Assembly: GCA_011605715.1 (NCBI GenBank)
Contig: JAAOZO010000176.1
Coordinates: 1 to 28,973, forward strand
Length of the DNA: 28,973 nt
DNA from: Nitrososphaerota archaeon
GTDB lineage: Archaea > Thermoproteota > EX4484-205 > JAAOZO01
Direction of reading: 5' to 3'
Below, one piece after another: positions 1-5,771 of the stretch (positions are counted from its first letter, which is position 1; the number at the start of each line of letters is the position of its first letter). The notes under the pieces are model-generated. The model was not told the origin of the DNA and searched no databases. It was given only the letters and a program-made list of their open reading frames with translations. The position numbers and the translations under genes were made by a program.

Positions 1-291
1 CCTAGCAGCGAGTAAAGCTTTCTTTATACCATCTATAGTATCTTTTGGTTTACGTAAGAAAATGATTTCACTCCCACTTATTCTTAGGTCATTTGATAAG
101 AAGTCAACAATTTCTTGACTTGTGGGAAAAGTCAAAACAAGCTTACTCAGAACTTGAAGCTGAGGTAAATGAGCGAAAAGAAATTTTTCAACTTCTAATG
201 CAACAGACTTAGCATCTCCAGAGAACTTAGAAGAAACATTTAAGTTATCAGCTTTTATTTCCAAGTATACTTCTATATTACTTTGGCTCAT
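1..291 (-). CDS. Unknown protein, C-terminus cut by window edge
   Basis: The open frame begins with ATG at 291 and runs off the left edge after 97 codons with no stop. Its ATG overlaps the TGA of the upstream winged-helix gene (ATGA overlap), so the two are almost certainly co-translated. The visible part starts MSQSNIEVYLEIKADNLN and looks like a mixed alpha/beta fold with alternating hydrophobic strands; no catalytic motif or membrane segment is visible. I do not recognise the family. Its tight coupling suggests it works with the winged-helix protein or shares its regulation, but that is inference only. Confidence 0.6.
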   Translation of the reverse strand, partial: MSQSNIEVYLEIKADNLNVSSKFSGDAKSVALEVEKFLFAHLPQLQVLSKLVLTFPTSQEIVDFLSNDLRISGSEIIFLRKPKDTIDGIKKALLAAR

Positions 292-764
292 TGTTGTACA
301 ACCACCCCTCTAAGTTTCTTAGCGAGTTCTCTTGCAAGAACTTTTCCCTTTTCTGTAAGTATATATTCACCTGTTTCTTTCTTTGTAACAATACCTTCTC
401 GTCTCATTTCATAAAGTCTAGCGGCATATCCAGTTGAAACTATGCCGCTCTTATTGAGTAACATCCCTATATCACCACTTTTTAGTCCTTCCTCTTTCAG
501 CGGATACAGCAAAAGCATTATTGCTTCTTTATCCGTCACTTCTCTATGCAATCCACTCAGTACTGGCAAACCCTTCTCATCCACTTTAACTATGCCTTTT
601 AGGTCAACGTCGCCAACTTTCGCAACAAGCTGCTCTTTTACTGAATCAAGTTTTGAAATTACTTCTGGCAACTTATCCAAAAGTTCATTAATTTCTTCTA
701 AAGAGTCAGCGGAGAGTTCAATTTGACTTTCTTCGTGTCTAGTGCTTATCTTTATCTGCTTCAT
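288..764 (-). CDS. Winged-helix domain protein, putative transcription regulator
   Basis: This 158-residue protein has an acidic N-terminal helical/coiled-coil segment (about residues 18-50). Its C-terminal part (about 80-155) has the layout of a winged-helix domain: a helix ending KSGDIGMLLNKSG, a recognition-like helix TGYAARLYEMRREGIV, and a beta wing KKETGEYILTEKGK. This resembles archaeal MarR/ArsR-like or replication-initiator winged helices, but I cannot place the family. It starts at ATG 764, just downstream of a TATA-like box and three TACGTA hexamers, which suggests autoregulation. The downstream unknown gene overlaps its stop codon. DNA binding is inferred from fold pattern only. 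Confidence 0.75.
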   Translation of the reverse strand: MKQIKISTRHEESQIELSADSLEEINELLDKLPEVISKLDSVKEQLVAKVGDVDLKGIVKVDEKGLPVLSGLHREVTDKEAIMLLLYPLKEEGLKSGDIGMLLNKSGIVSTGYAARLYEMRREGIVTKKETGEYILTEKGKVLARELAKKLRGVVVQQ

Positions 765-767
765 TTC

Positions 768-794
768 TACGTAACGTATACGTAACTATACGTA
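768..794. promoter_or_regulatory. Candidate operator: three TACGTA palindromes one helical turn apart
   Basis: TACGTA occurs at 768-773, 779-784 and 789-794, so successive starts are 11 and 10 bp apart. The array lies between the TATA-like box (791-800, minus strand reading CTTAAATACG) and the ATG of the winged-helix gene at 764. The middle copy is part of the 10-bp palindrome ACGTATACGT. Same-face spacing next to a start codon is typical of an operator for a small DNA-binding protein; that role is inferred. Confidence 0.55.
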
Positions 795-800
795 TTTAAG
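791..800 (-). promoter_or_regulatory. TATA-like box of the winged-helix gene
   Basis: The minus strand reads CTTAAATACG about 30 bp upstream of ATG 764, the usual distance for an archaeal promoter with a short leader. It overlaps the last TACGTA hexamer, so a protein bound there would compete with TBP. Confidence 0.5.
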
Positions 801-898
801 CTTTTCTCTGTGTTAACCTTACTTATTTTAAGTCGTTAGAAAAAGCACACATTTTATAAAAAATAAAATACTACGAAACAGAGAACCAAATCTAAAAA

Positions 899-1246
899 TT
901 ACTTACTTTTTAGCATCATTATAGCTTGAGCTAAATCACCATTCGTCATCTTAAGAGCAGACCTCGCTTCTTCTATACTTTTACCCGTTTGCTGTACAAC
1001 AAGTAAAATATCTTCTTCAGAAGGCTCGTAACTTTCTTTTTCTTCGCCTCCCTCTTCAACTTCTTCGCCAACTATTTGGTACATCGACTGCTCTGGGTTT
1101 TTTATTCTAAAAACAGTTGGGTTTCTTATGATTATTGTTTTTTCATCCATTATAAGCCTAACTTCTTTTATACCTTCGACTTCCTCAAGATTTATACCGA
1201 GTCTTTTAAGTAATCGTTCTTGGTCTCTTCTTGAAAGCTTCTTCAT
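899..1246 (-). CDS. nac: Nascent polypeptide-associated complex protein (archaeal NAC)
   Basis: Archaeal NAC forms a homodimer that binds nascent chains at the ribosomal exit tunnel. The 115-residue protein has the expected order: a basic N-terminus with a ribosome-binding RRDQERLLKRLG stretch, a NAC beta-barrel (about 20-65, containing VRLIMDEKTIIIRNP), an acidic linker (EEVEEGGEEKE), and a C-terminal UBA domain (about 75-115, ending GDLAQAIMMLKSK). Length is typical. The ATG overlaps the TGA of the upstream Lrp-like gene, indicating one transcript. Identification is secure from domain order and UBA signature. Confidence 0.93.
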   Translation of the reverse strand: MKKLSRRDQERLLKRLGINLEEVEGIKEVRLIMDEKTIIIRNPTVFRIKNPEQSMYQIVGEEVEEGGEEKESYEPSEEDILLVVQQTGKSIEEARSALKMTNGDLAQAIMMLKSK

Positions 1247-1488
1247 GGAAATCCTTCTATAGGTATAAGAGTTAAGGTGTTTCGTACACCATCAATTTTT
1301 CTTATTCTTTCAGAGACTATCTCTTTAAGCTTTTCAGGATTTTCAGCCTTAACTTTTACGACAATGTCATAAACACCATAAACAACCCATGCTTCTGCAA
1401 TTTCAGGAACTTTTTTAAGCTCGTTCACTATACGTGATTCGGCGCCAATTTCAACATTTACCAAAACATACGCGTGTGAGAAGGACAT
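1243..1488 (-). CDS. Lrp/AsnC-type effector-binding (RAM) domain protein
   Basis: The 81-residue protein consists only of the RAM/AsnC_trans_reg fold of Lrp-family regulators (beta-alpha-beta-beta-alpha-beta; HAYVLVNVEIGAE, then VYDIVVKVKAEN and a final TLTLIPIEG strand). It lacks the N-terminal helix-turn-helix, so it is a stand-alone ligand-binding module that may oligomerise with a full-length Lrp or sense a metabolite by itself. It is first in a two-gene unit with nac, overlapping by ATGA. A TATA box lies 31-42 bp upstream of the start. Partner and ligand cannot be read from the sequence. Confidence 0.85.
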   Translation of the reverse strand: MSFSHAYVLVNVEIGAESRIVNELKKVPEIAEAWVVYGVYDIVVKVKAENPEKLKEIVSERIRKIDGVRNTLTLIPIEGFP

Positions 1489-1518
1489 TTATCTCATCCG
1501 TTTTAATTTTTACTAAAA

Positions 1519-1530
1519 GTATAAATTTAA
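1519..1530 (-). promoter_or_regulatory. TATA box for the Lrp-like/nac unit
   Basis: The minus strand reads TTAAATTTATAC about 31-42 bp before ATG 1488, giving a short leader. Sequence and spacing fit an archaeal TATA box. Confidence 0.55.
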
Positions 1531-1601
1531 ATGTTTCTATGGAAGCATTAGCTTTATTCCTCCCATTACTTTAAAGTAACAAAGGTGGGGCCAGGGCGAT
1601 T

Positions 1602-1619
1602 CTCAAGCTCAAGGCCTTT
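1602..1619 (-). other. tRNA-Trp T-loop intron, 18 nt (ends ambiguous by 2 nt)
   Basis: The T-loop between the GGGCG and CGCCC stem strands has 25 nt instead of 7. Removing 18 nt restores TTCAAAT. Runs of A at both junctions allow three equivalent placements within 1600-1619. Confidence 0.8.
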
Positions 1620-1638
1620 TGAACGCCCATAAACGGGT

Positions 1639-1692
1639 TTCTTCCAAGCTCCAACCTTTCTTCATCTTACTAATCAGAAAACCCTATAATGG
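1639..1692 (-). other. tRNA-Trp anticodon-loop intron (position 37/38), 54 nt
   Basis: It lies between G37 (1693) and A38 (1638), the canonical archaeal position. GGTTGGAG (1656-1649) in the intron pairs with CTCCAGCC spanning the anticodon loop and intron start, supporting a bulge-helix-bulge fold. Confidence 0.85.
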
Positions 1693-1709
1693 CTGGAGCC
1701 CGTCGTCAT
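1643..1709 (-). ncRNA. Candidate C/D-type 2'-O-methylation guide embedded in pre-tRNA-Trp
   Basis: Within the precursor, in order: a C-like box ATGACGA (1709-1703, in the 5' exon), a perfect D' box CTGA (1677-1674), a C'-like box AAGATGA (1668-1662), and a degenerate D-like TGGA (1646-1643). D' and C' are 5 nt apart, a usual spacing. The fifth nucleotide before D' is a G in GGGTTTT that pairs with C39 in AAACCC; the fifth before the D-like box pairs with C34 of the anticodon. Euryarchaeal tRNA-Trp introns (Haloferax) are known to guide methylation at 34 and 39. The weak D box and the 25-nt C-D' distance lower certainty. Confidence 0.45.
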
Positions 1710-1738
1710 TGGCTAGACCACATTTTATGTGGCCTATA
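1710..1738 (-). other. tRNA-Trp D-loop intron (approximate ends)
   Basis: The D-loop between 1748 and 1708 has 41 nt where 9-13 are expected. The extra sequence folds into a 9-bp hairpin (AGGCCACAT at 1735-1727 with ATGTGGTCT at 1723-1715, one G-T pair, loop AAA). The length excess is about 28 nt. Exact splice points are not unique from sequence. Confidence 0.75.
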
Positions 1739-1760
1739 TACCTGGTTAGACCATGGCCCC

Positions 1761-2205
1761 ACCGATTCTTAAGCCAATAAAAATGAATAAATAAACTTTA
1801 TGCTTACTTAAACTTGATCTCTTATGGGAGATCACTACAAGAACCTAAGTTTTGTGGTTCTTCCTAAAAAAGTAATAGAAGCAGAGTTTAAACAATATTC
1901 ATAGAACTTAGCTTGAAAACAATATTGTTTTTTATCCTTAGCTTTATCAGAAGAAGCTCATACTACGTCGCCATTCTTAAGTAGCTCATATCATTCATTA
2001 GCTTTTCGTACTTCTATGTTTCAAAAAGTTTTTACAATGTTAATGGTTTATTCCCCTTTCTATTCTTGTTTTTGCTTTTCTTGGAGTAACTTCCTTCGCA
2101 TTATTTTATTCTTTACTCACTACTTAACCTAATTTTCGCCTAACAAGAATTTTCTCGGCAAGAGACCCTAGCCTTAAGCTATTTAGAACGTATAAAAAGT
2201 AAGTT
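1761..2205. other. Gene-free interval with two tandem hairpins and a palindrome
   Basis: No credible reading frame was found on either strand. Two consecutive stem-loops occur at 1816-1833 (GATCTC/GAGATC, loop TTATGG) and 1839-1862 (AAGAACC/GGTTCTT, 10-nt loop). A perfect 16-bp palindrome, AAAACAATATTGTTTT, is at 1916-1931, and its half AAACAATATT is repeated at 1889-1898. The rest is T-rich and featureless. The hairpins could be a small RNA or a terminator region; the sequence does not decide. Confidence 0.4.
1785..1795 (-). promoter_or_regulatory. TATA box of tRNA-Trp
   Basis: The minus strand reads TTTATTTATTC, centred about 30 bp before the tRNA 5' end at 1760, the normal spacing for an archaeal tRNA promoter. 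Confidence 0.45.
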
Positions 2206-3279
2206 TTACCTTGTTACCTCAGAAAACTGAAAGACTTCTAGTAATTTCTTGTTCGAAGGTCTCTCAAAATATCTTCTAATTGGGTCGATTATGCTCGATA
2301 TCTCCCTAGCAACGGATAATTTTAAGTCCATTGGATGCAGCTTTCCTTCAATGTATTCCTTTTCTAACGCTTCATAAGATGAAAAAACAATGTCACCTCC
2401 ATATTTATCAGATCTTTCCACTAGAAATTCTTTCTTCTCATGAAATATAATGTACTTTGCTAATTCTAGTACGGGGTTCATTTCAGCTTGTTTTTCCGGA
2501 CACCATGCCTTTAATAGTTTTTCTCTTATTTGTTTCTCAGAATCGTGAATAAAAATCGCAGTCCAAGGTTGGCTCTTACTCATTTTTGAAGCTACTACTT
2601 GCTCTATTTTATCTTCAGAGTTTACTTTTGGAGGTTCTGCTAAACCCATCAGTAAATGGTGGTGAAGTGCTACAGGCTTTTTCCATCCTAGCTTTGGGTA
2701 AACTTCTCTTGCTAAAACATGCACTTTCCTTTGATCCATTCCACCATGAGGAATATCTTCACCTAAGTATTTTATGTCAACAGCTTGCATCGGAGGATAT
2801 ATATATTGAGCAAAGTTTAACAATTCTCTTTCTGTTCTTCCCATTATAGTTAAACAACGTGTAACTCTATTAAGAGTTACATTAGATGAAAATCTTATTA
2901 TGTCTTTCCAATATTCATCGTTATTGTGATACAAATCAGAACCAAGCACTATTTTTGCTTTTGGACAAAAGAACTTAAAAGCTTCTTCAAAGTATTTCGC
3001 AGCCTTCAAGATGTTGTCCCAGTTACCTCCAAGTTTCTTATTTATGAAACTATGCCAATCCGCAAGATAAACAGTGACATCAACACCAGCTTCCGCTAAA
3101 TCGTTTATTTTGTAACCACTAACTACTAAAGTACCAAGATGTAGCAAACCTGAAATCTCAAAGCCTATGTAATGCTTAGGGTGTTCGTTTGTTTCAAGTA
3201 ATTCTTTAAGTTCTTTTTCAGTGATTATTTCTTCTGTGGGAGGTCTCTTAATCAGCTCTAGTTTTGTTTCCACGTCCAT
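2206..3279 (-). CDS. tyrS: Tyrosine--tRNA ligase
   Basis: This class I synthetase charges tRNA-Tyr with tyrosine. The 357-residue length fits the compact archaeal/eukaryotic form without an S4 domain. Visible signatures are the HIGH-type motif in SGLLHLGT (about 43-50), the tyrosine-binding region AQYIYPPMQAVDIKYLGEDI (157-176), GGMDQRK (179-185), and KMSKS at 232-236. The GGMDQRK motif and the DW after the first strand separate it from the related TrpRS. It is a single gene with its own TATA box (3302-3313) just upstream; downstream is a 445-nt gap before tRNA-Trp. Confidence 0.95.
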   Translation of the reverse strand: MDVETKLELIKRPPTEEIITEKELKELLETNEHPKHYIGFEISGLLHLGTLVVSGYKINDLAEAGVDVTVYLADWHSFINKKLGGNWDNILKAAKYFEEAFKFFCPKAKIVLGSDLYHNNDEYWKDIIRFSSNVTLNRVTRCLTIMGRTERELLNFAQYIYPPMQAVDIKYLGEDIPHGGMDQRKVHVLAREVYPKLGWKKPVALHHHLLMGLAEPPKVNSEDKIEQVVASKMSKSQPWTAIFIHDSEKQIREKLLKAWCPEKQAEMNPVLELAKYIIFHEKKEFLVERSDKYGGDIVFSSYEALEKEYIEGKLHPMDLKLSVAREISSIIDPIRRYFERPSNKKLLEVFQFSEVTR

Positions 3280-3301
3280 AATAGAAGTACTTATTTTTGC
3301 C

Positions 3302-3313
3302 CTCTTTTAAGTC
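3302..3313 (-). promoter_or_regulatory. TATA box of tyrS
   Basis: The minus strand reads GACTTAAAAGAG 23-34 bp upstream of the start codon at 3279, implying a leaderless or very short-leader mRNA. Confidence 0.5.
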
Positions 3314-3463
3314 TTAAAGATAACTAGAAATTCATTCCCTACTAATTGTTAAACAACATTTTAGAGAAAATAAATGAACAACTGACCAAGAAAAGGCAAA
3401 TTAAAAGCTAGCTTCTTACGAAAAGTTTTTTAATTCAACCTTAAGTAAACTGCTTGCTTCTAG

Positions 3464-3538
3464 GGGCCGGTCGTCTAGTCTGGTTAGGATATCTGCCTGA
3501 CACGCAGAAGGTCGCCAGTTCAAATCTGGCCCGGCCCA
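3464..3538 (+). tRNA. tRNA-Val (GAC), no intron
   Basis: Acceptor GGGCCGG (3464-3470) pairs with CCGGCCC (3531-3537), discriminator A at 3538. The anticodon stem TCTGC/GCAGA closes loop CTGACAC with anticodon GAC. The T-arm is GCCAG-TTCAAAT-CTGGC. At 75 nt it is complete, with no intron and no encoded CCA. A TATA-like CTTAAGTAAA lies about 15-25 bp upstream and a T-rich stretch follows the 3' end. Confidence 0.97.
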
Positions 3539-3584
3539 TTTCTTAATTTTATTAGTAAAATACCTAAAGTATTCGTGAGTAAAG

Positions 3585-3595
3585 AATTTATATGC
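3585..3595 (+). promoter_or_regulatory. TATA box of the zinc-ribbon coiled-coil gene
   Basis: AATTTATATGC is centred about 43 bp upstream of ATG 3633. A start site about 25 bp downstream would lie near 3615-3620, which excludes the upstream TTG at 3615 as the initiation codon. Confidence 0.55.
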
Positions 3596-3632
3596 ACAGT
3601 TGGCATAGATAACCTTGATTAAGGGATTGAGC

Positions 3633-4322
3633 ATGGAATATTTAACAGACGAAGAATTTAAACACGAAATTGAACTATTTTCAACGCAACTTCAAAGAGT
3701 AAGGCAACAGATAGAAAGATTAGTAGCTTTAAAGAACGAAGGAAAAGTGAGCGACCAAGTATTTAAAGAAGTCTTAGAAGAAATAACAAATAGAGTAAAC
3801 GCATACTCAAATAAATACAGCGAAATAGAGGAAGCCGTTGCTGCAAAGCAGACAAAAGTAAAGGATGAAGCAAAGGAAATAAAGCACTACCTTGAAACTC
3901 TAGAAGTAAAGTACACTATTGGTGCAGTTCCTGAGGACCAGTACAAGGTAAACAGAGCAAGTTACACGATGCGCTTCCAAAACTTAGACGAATTTAGCAG
4001 AGCAATTGCAAGTCTAATGAATACCATTAGAGACAATTGGAACAAAATAACCTCCTACATTAACCAGTTTAAACCTGCTTCAAAAGAAGAAATACCAACT
4101 ACACCTCCACCACTCACCATACCACCACCCACCTATGAAACAAAATCAGAAGAAAAACCGGTGACGCAAACATCTCCAACAAAGGCTTCAACATCACCTG
4201 CAACGATAACCGCTGTTACTCCAGAGCAAAAGAAGAAAGAAAAGAAAATTTGCCCAAAATGTGGAGCTGAGAACCCAGCGGACGCAACATTTTGTTACAA
4301 TTGTGGCGCAAAGCTAATATAA
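3633..4322 (+). CDS. Coiled-coil protein with C-terminal zinc ribbon, function unknown
   Basis: The 229-residue product has three parts. Residues 1-150 are strongly helical and charged, with heptad-like spacing, so a coiled coil is likely. Residues about 155-200 form a Pro/Thr-rich flexible linker (for example PTTPPPLTIPPPTYE). The end is a CxxC...CxxC zinc ribbon (CPKCGAEN...CYNCGAKLI). ATG 3633 is preferred over an in-frame TTG at 3615 because of promoter spacing. No signal peptide or membrane segment is visible. Such ribbons are common in archaeal adaptor proteins that bind other proteins or nucleic acid; no specific role is implied. It stands alone between tRNA-Val and the convergent L12 gene. 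Confidence 0.8.
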   Translation: MEYLTDEEFKHEIELFSTQLQRVRQQIERLVALKNEGKVSDQVFKEVLEEITNRVNAYSNKYSEIEEAVAAKQTKVKDEAKEIKHYLETLEVKYTIGAVPEDQYKVNRASYTMRFQNLDEFSRAIASLMNTIRDNWNKITSYINQFKPASKEEIPTTPPPLTIPPPTYETKSEEKPVTQTSPTKASTSPATITAVTPEQKKKEKKICPKCGAENPADATFCYNCGAKLI

Positions 4323-4366
4323 AAATTCAAAGTTTTAGGCTTTTTACTTTTTTCTTATTTTTTCTA

Positions 4367-4678
4367 CTACTCAAAGAGAGCTCCTAAGCCGGCAACTTCC
4401 TCAGCTTTCTCCTCTTTCTTTTCTTCCTTTGGTTTTTCTTCAGCTTTTTGCGGCGCTTGAGGAGTTGCAGGCGCTACACTAGCAGGAGCGGAAAGAAAAG
4501 AAGTTGCGCTTGAAAGAACTTTATCTATATCAACGTTAGATAGTGCTGAAACAATCATCTTTATTCTTTGCATGTCTGGTTCAGTTCCAGCTGCTTTTAA
4601 GACATTAGCTATACTTTCTTCGTTTATCTCCTTCTTTACAGAGTGAAGAAGGAGTACGGCATGAAGGTATTCAGACAT
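4367..4678 (-). CDS. rpl12: Ribosomal stalk protein L12 (P1)
   Basis: L12/P1 dimers form the mobile stalk on L10 that recruits translation GTPases. The 103-residue protein has the archaeal P1 layout: a helical dimerisation domain (MSEYLHAVLLLHSVKKEINEE onward, 1-60), an Ala/Pro hinge (about 62-80), a charged KPKEEKKEEKAEE segment, and a hydrophobic GTPase-binding tail (AGLGALFE). The usual archaeal ending is GLGALF or GLFG, so the extra final Glu is slightly unusual. It lies 225 nt after L10 and has its own TATA box, so it can be made in excess of L10, as stalk stoichiometry requires. Confidence 0.95.
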   Translation of the reverse strand: MSEYLHAVLLLHSVKKEINEESIANVLKAAGTEPDMQRIKMIVSALSNVDIDKVLSSATSFLSAPASVAPATPQAPQKAEEKPKEEKKEEKAEEVAGLGALFE

Positions 4679-4710
4679 CTTCGGCTCGATTCTAAGCTTA
4701 AGAAAGCACC

Positions 4711-4721
4711 AGTATATAAAG
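4711..4721 (-). promoter_or_regulatory. TATA box of rpl12
   Basis: The minus strand reads CTTTATATACT about 33-43 bp upstream of ATG 4678, inside the long L10-L12 spacer. It is one of the clearest TATA matches in the window and supports independent transcription of rpl12. Confidence 0.65.
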
Positions 4722-4903
4722 ACTACTTTTTGTGGCCAGATCTAAGAGTGGGACCTTGTCTGTCTTTGTGACTAAATTTTGAATAAAGAGCATTTTTCAT
4801 AGATGACAATGGTCAAGAGACAGCTTAATCTTAAAAATAGAGAAAAGCTCTTCTTAAAAAGGCGGTTTATTCTTAAATTGTTTCAATTGTCGCATAGCTT
4901 TTT

Positions 4904-5770
4904 TTAAGATTTTGAAGCATTTTCAACGATTTTATTAAGCAACAAAGACTTATTCGCCGCTATCTGCAATAATAAAGTAATGTTATCTTTCGTAACTATT
5001 GAAGCTTCTAAACTTAAAATTTGCATCTTTCTGTGAGCTTTAACAAGCAGTAGTGGTAAAGTATCTTTTGTGAAGTAGTTTATTTCTGTTGCTAGAACAA
5101 CATATTTTCTATTAGCTTCTACAAGTTCATTGAGTATTTTTTCTGGTTCAGTTATCAATAGTGCTCCTTCTACTATGATGCCGTCGACCAGAGCAGCTCT
5201 AGGTCTTAAGTACATTCTAATCGGCTTTAAACCGAGTTTTGATAAGGCGGCAGCGAGCTTTGCGTTAATCTTTTCGCCAGCCCTTGCAACTACAGCTTCT
5301 TTAGTAATCCAAATACTGCCTTTGTCGATTCTTGTAGGAATTCCTGCTTCGTTAAGCTCAGAAATCATTGGACCTGGAGGCAAGCCAGTGTTTCCAGGTT
5401 TCACGACAAGATCCTCCTCTAAGATGCTTCCAGCCTTCGCTGGAAGGAGAAGAGCATTCTTTACAAATTCTCTTGAGAGCTTAAAGGGATCCTCGTTAGT
5501 GAAAGCCAGAAGAATTGAGCCACTAGCATACTTCAATGCAAGCTCAACTAAAGTTTTGTTACCTATTTTTTCTGCAGCTCTCTTGAACAACGACGGTTTC
5601 TCGAACTTAAACTTAACTCTTCCCCTAAAAATCTCTCTCATTTCATTGATTACTTTCGTTCTAAGGCCACTAGCTTCAATCACCATAACATACTTGTAGG
5701 AATTTATTAAAGCAGCTAGCTCTTCTACTCTTTTCTCTTTTTTTATGAGAGATACTCTAACTTTTTGCAT
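4904..5770 (-). CDS. rpl10: Ribosomal protein L10 (P0)
   Basis: L10/P0 anchors the L12 stalk to 23S rRNA. The sequence shows the L10 N-terminal domain (KEKRVEELAALINSYKYVMVIEASGLR), the P0 insertion region with PGNTGLPPGPMISELNEAGIPTRI, and a C-terminal helical spine for L12 binding. At 288 residues it is shorter than many archaeal P0 proteins (about 330-340): it ends shortly after the spine helices and lacks the acidic hinge and GLGALF-type tail that archaeal P0 usually shares with L12. I prefer ATG 5770 to the GTG at 5779 because GGTGA lies 8 nt before the ATG. It overlaps or abuts the L1 stop. Confidence 0.93.
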   Translation of the reverse strand: MQKVRVSLIKKEKRVEELAALINSYKYVMVIEASGLRTKVINEMREIFRGRVKFKFEKPSLFKRAAEKIGNKTLVELALKYASGSILLAFTNEDPFKLSREFVKNALLLPAKAGSILEEDLVVKPGNTGLPPGPMISELNEAGIPTRIDKGSIWITKEAVVARAGEKINAKLAAALSKLGLKPIRMYLRPRAALVDGIIVEGALLITEPEKILNELVEANRKYVVLATEINYFTKDTLPLLLVKAHRKMQILSLEASIVTKDNITLLLQIAANKSLLLNKIVENASKS

Positions 5771-5771
5771 T

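Larger units (their letters stand above)
1586..1760 (-). tRNA. tRNA-Trp (CCA) with three introns
   Basis: The minus strand gives a perfect 7-bp acceptor stem (GGGGCCA at 1760-1754, TGGCCCC at 1593-1587) with discriminator A at 1586. The D-stem is GTC/GAC (1751-1749, 1707-1705), the anticodon stem ACGGG/CCCGT (1703-1699, 1637-1633) and the T-stem GGGCG/CGCCC (1628-1624, 1598-1594). The anticodon CCA is at 1696-1694. The gene is 175 nt, about 100 nt too long, because the D-loop (41 nt), anticodon loop (61 nt) and T-loop (25 nt) are all interrupted. Removing about 28, 54 and 18 nt leaves a normal tRNA of about 75 nt. The anticodon intron pairs with the anticodon over 8 bp, as in archaeal pre-tRNAs. 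It also carries C/D-like boxes (separate entry). Confidence 0.9.

Noticed and set aside
1586..1760. Closed-ended structured RNA suggesting RNase P RNA or SRP 7S RNA
   Set aside because: None of the conserved RNase P (CR-I/CR-V) or SRP helix 8 sequences are present, while all four tRNA stems and a CCA anticodon fit exactly.
2206..3279. Tryptophanyl-tRNA synthetase (neighbour of tRNA-Trp)
   Set aside because: The AQYIYPPMQAVDI and GGMDQRK motifs and the length indicate TyrRS.
3416..3634. 72-codon minus-strand frame
   Set aside because: It runs antisense through tRNA-Val and the promoter of the zinc-ribbon gene; its composition is dictated by the tRNA.
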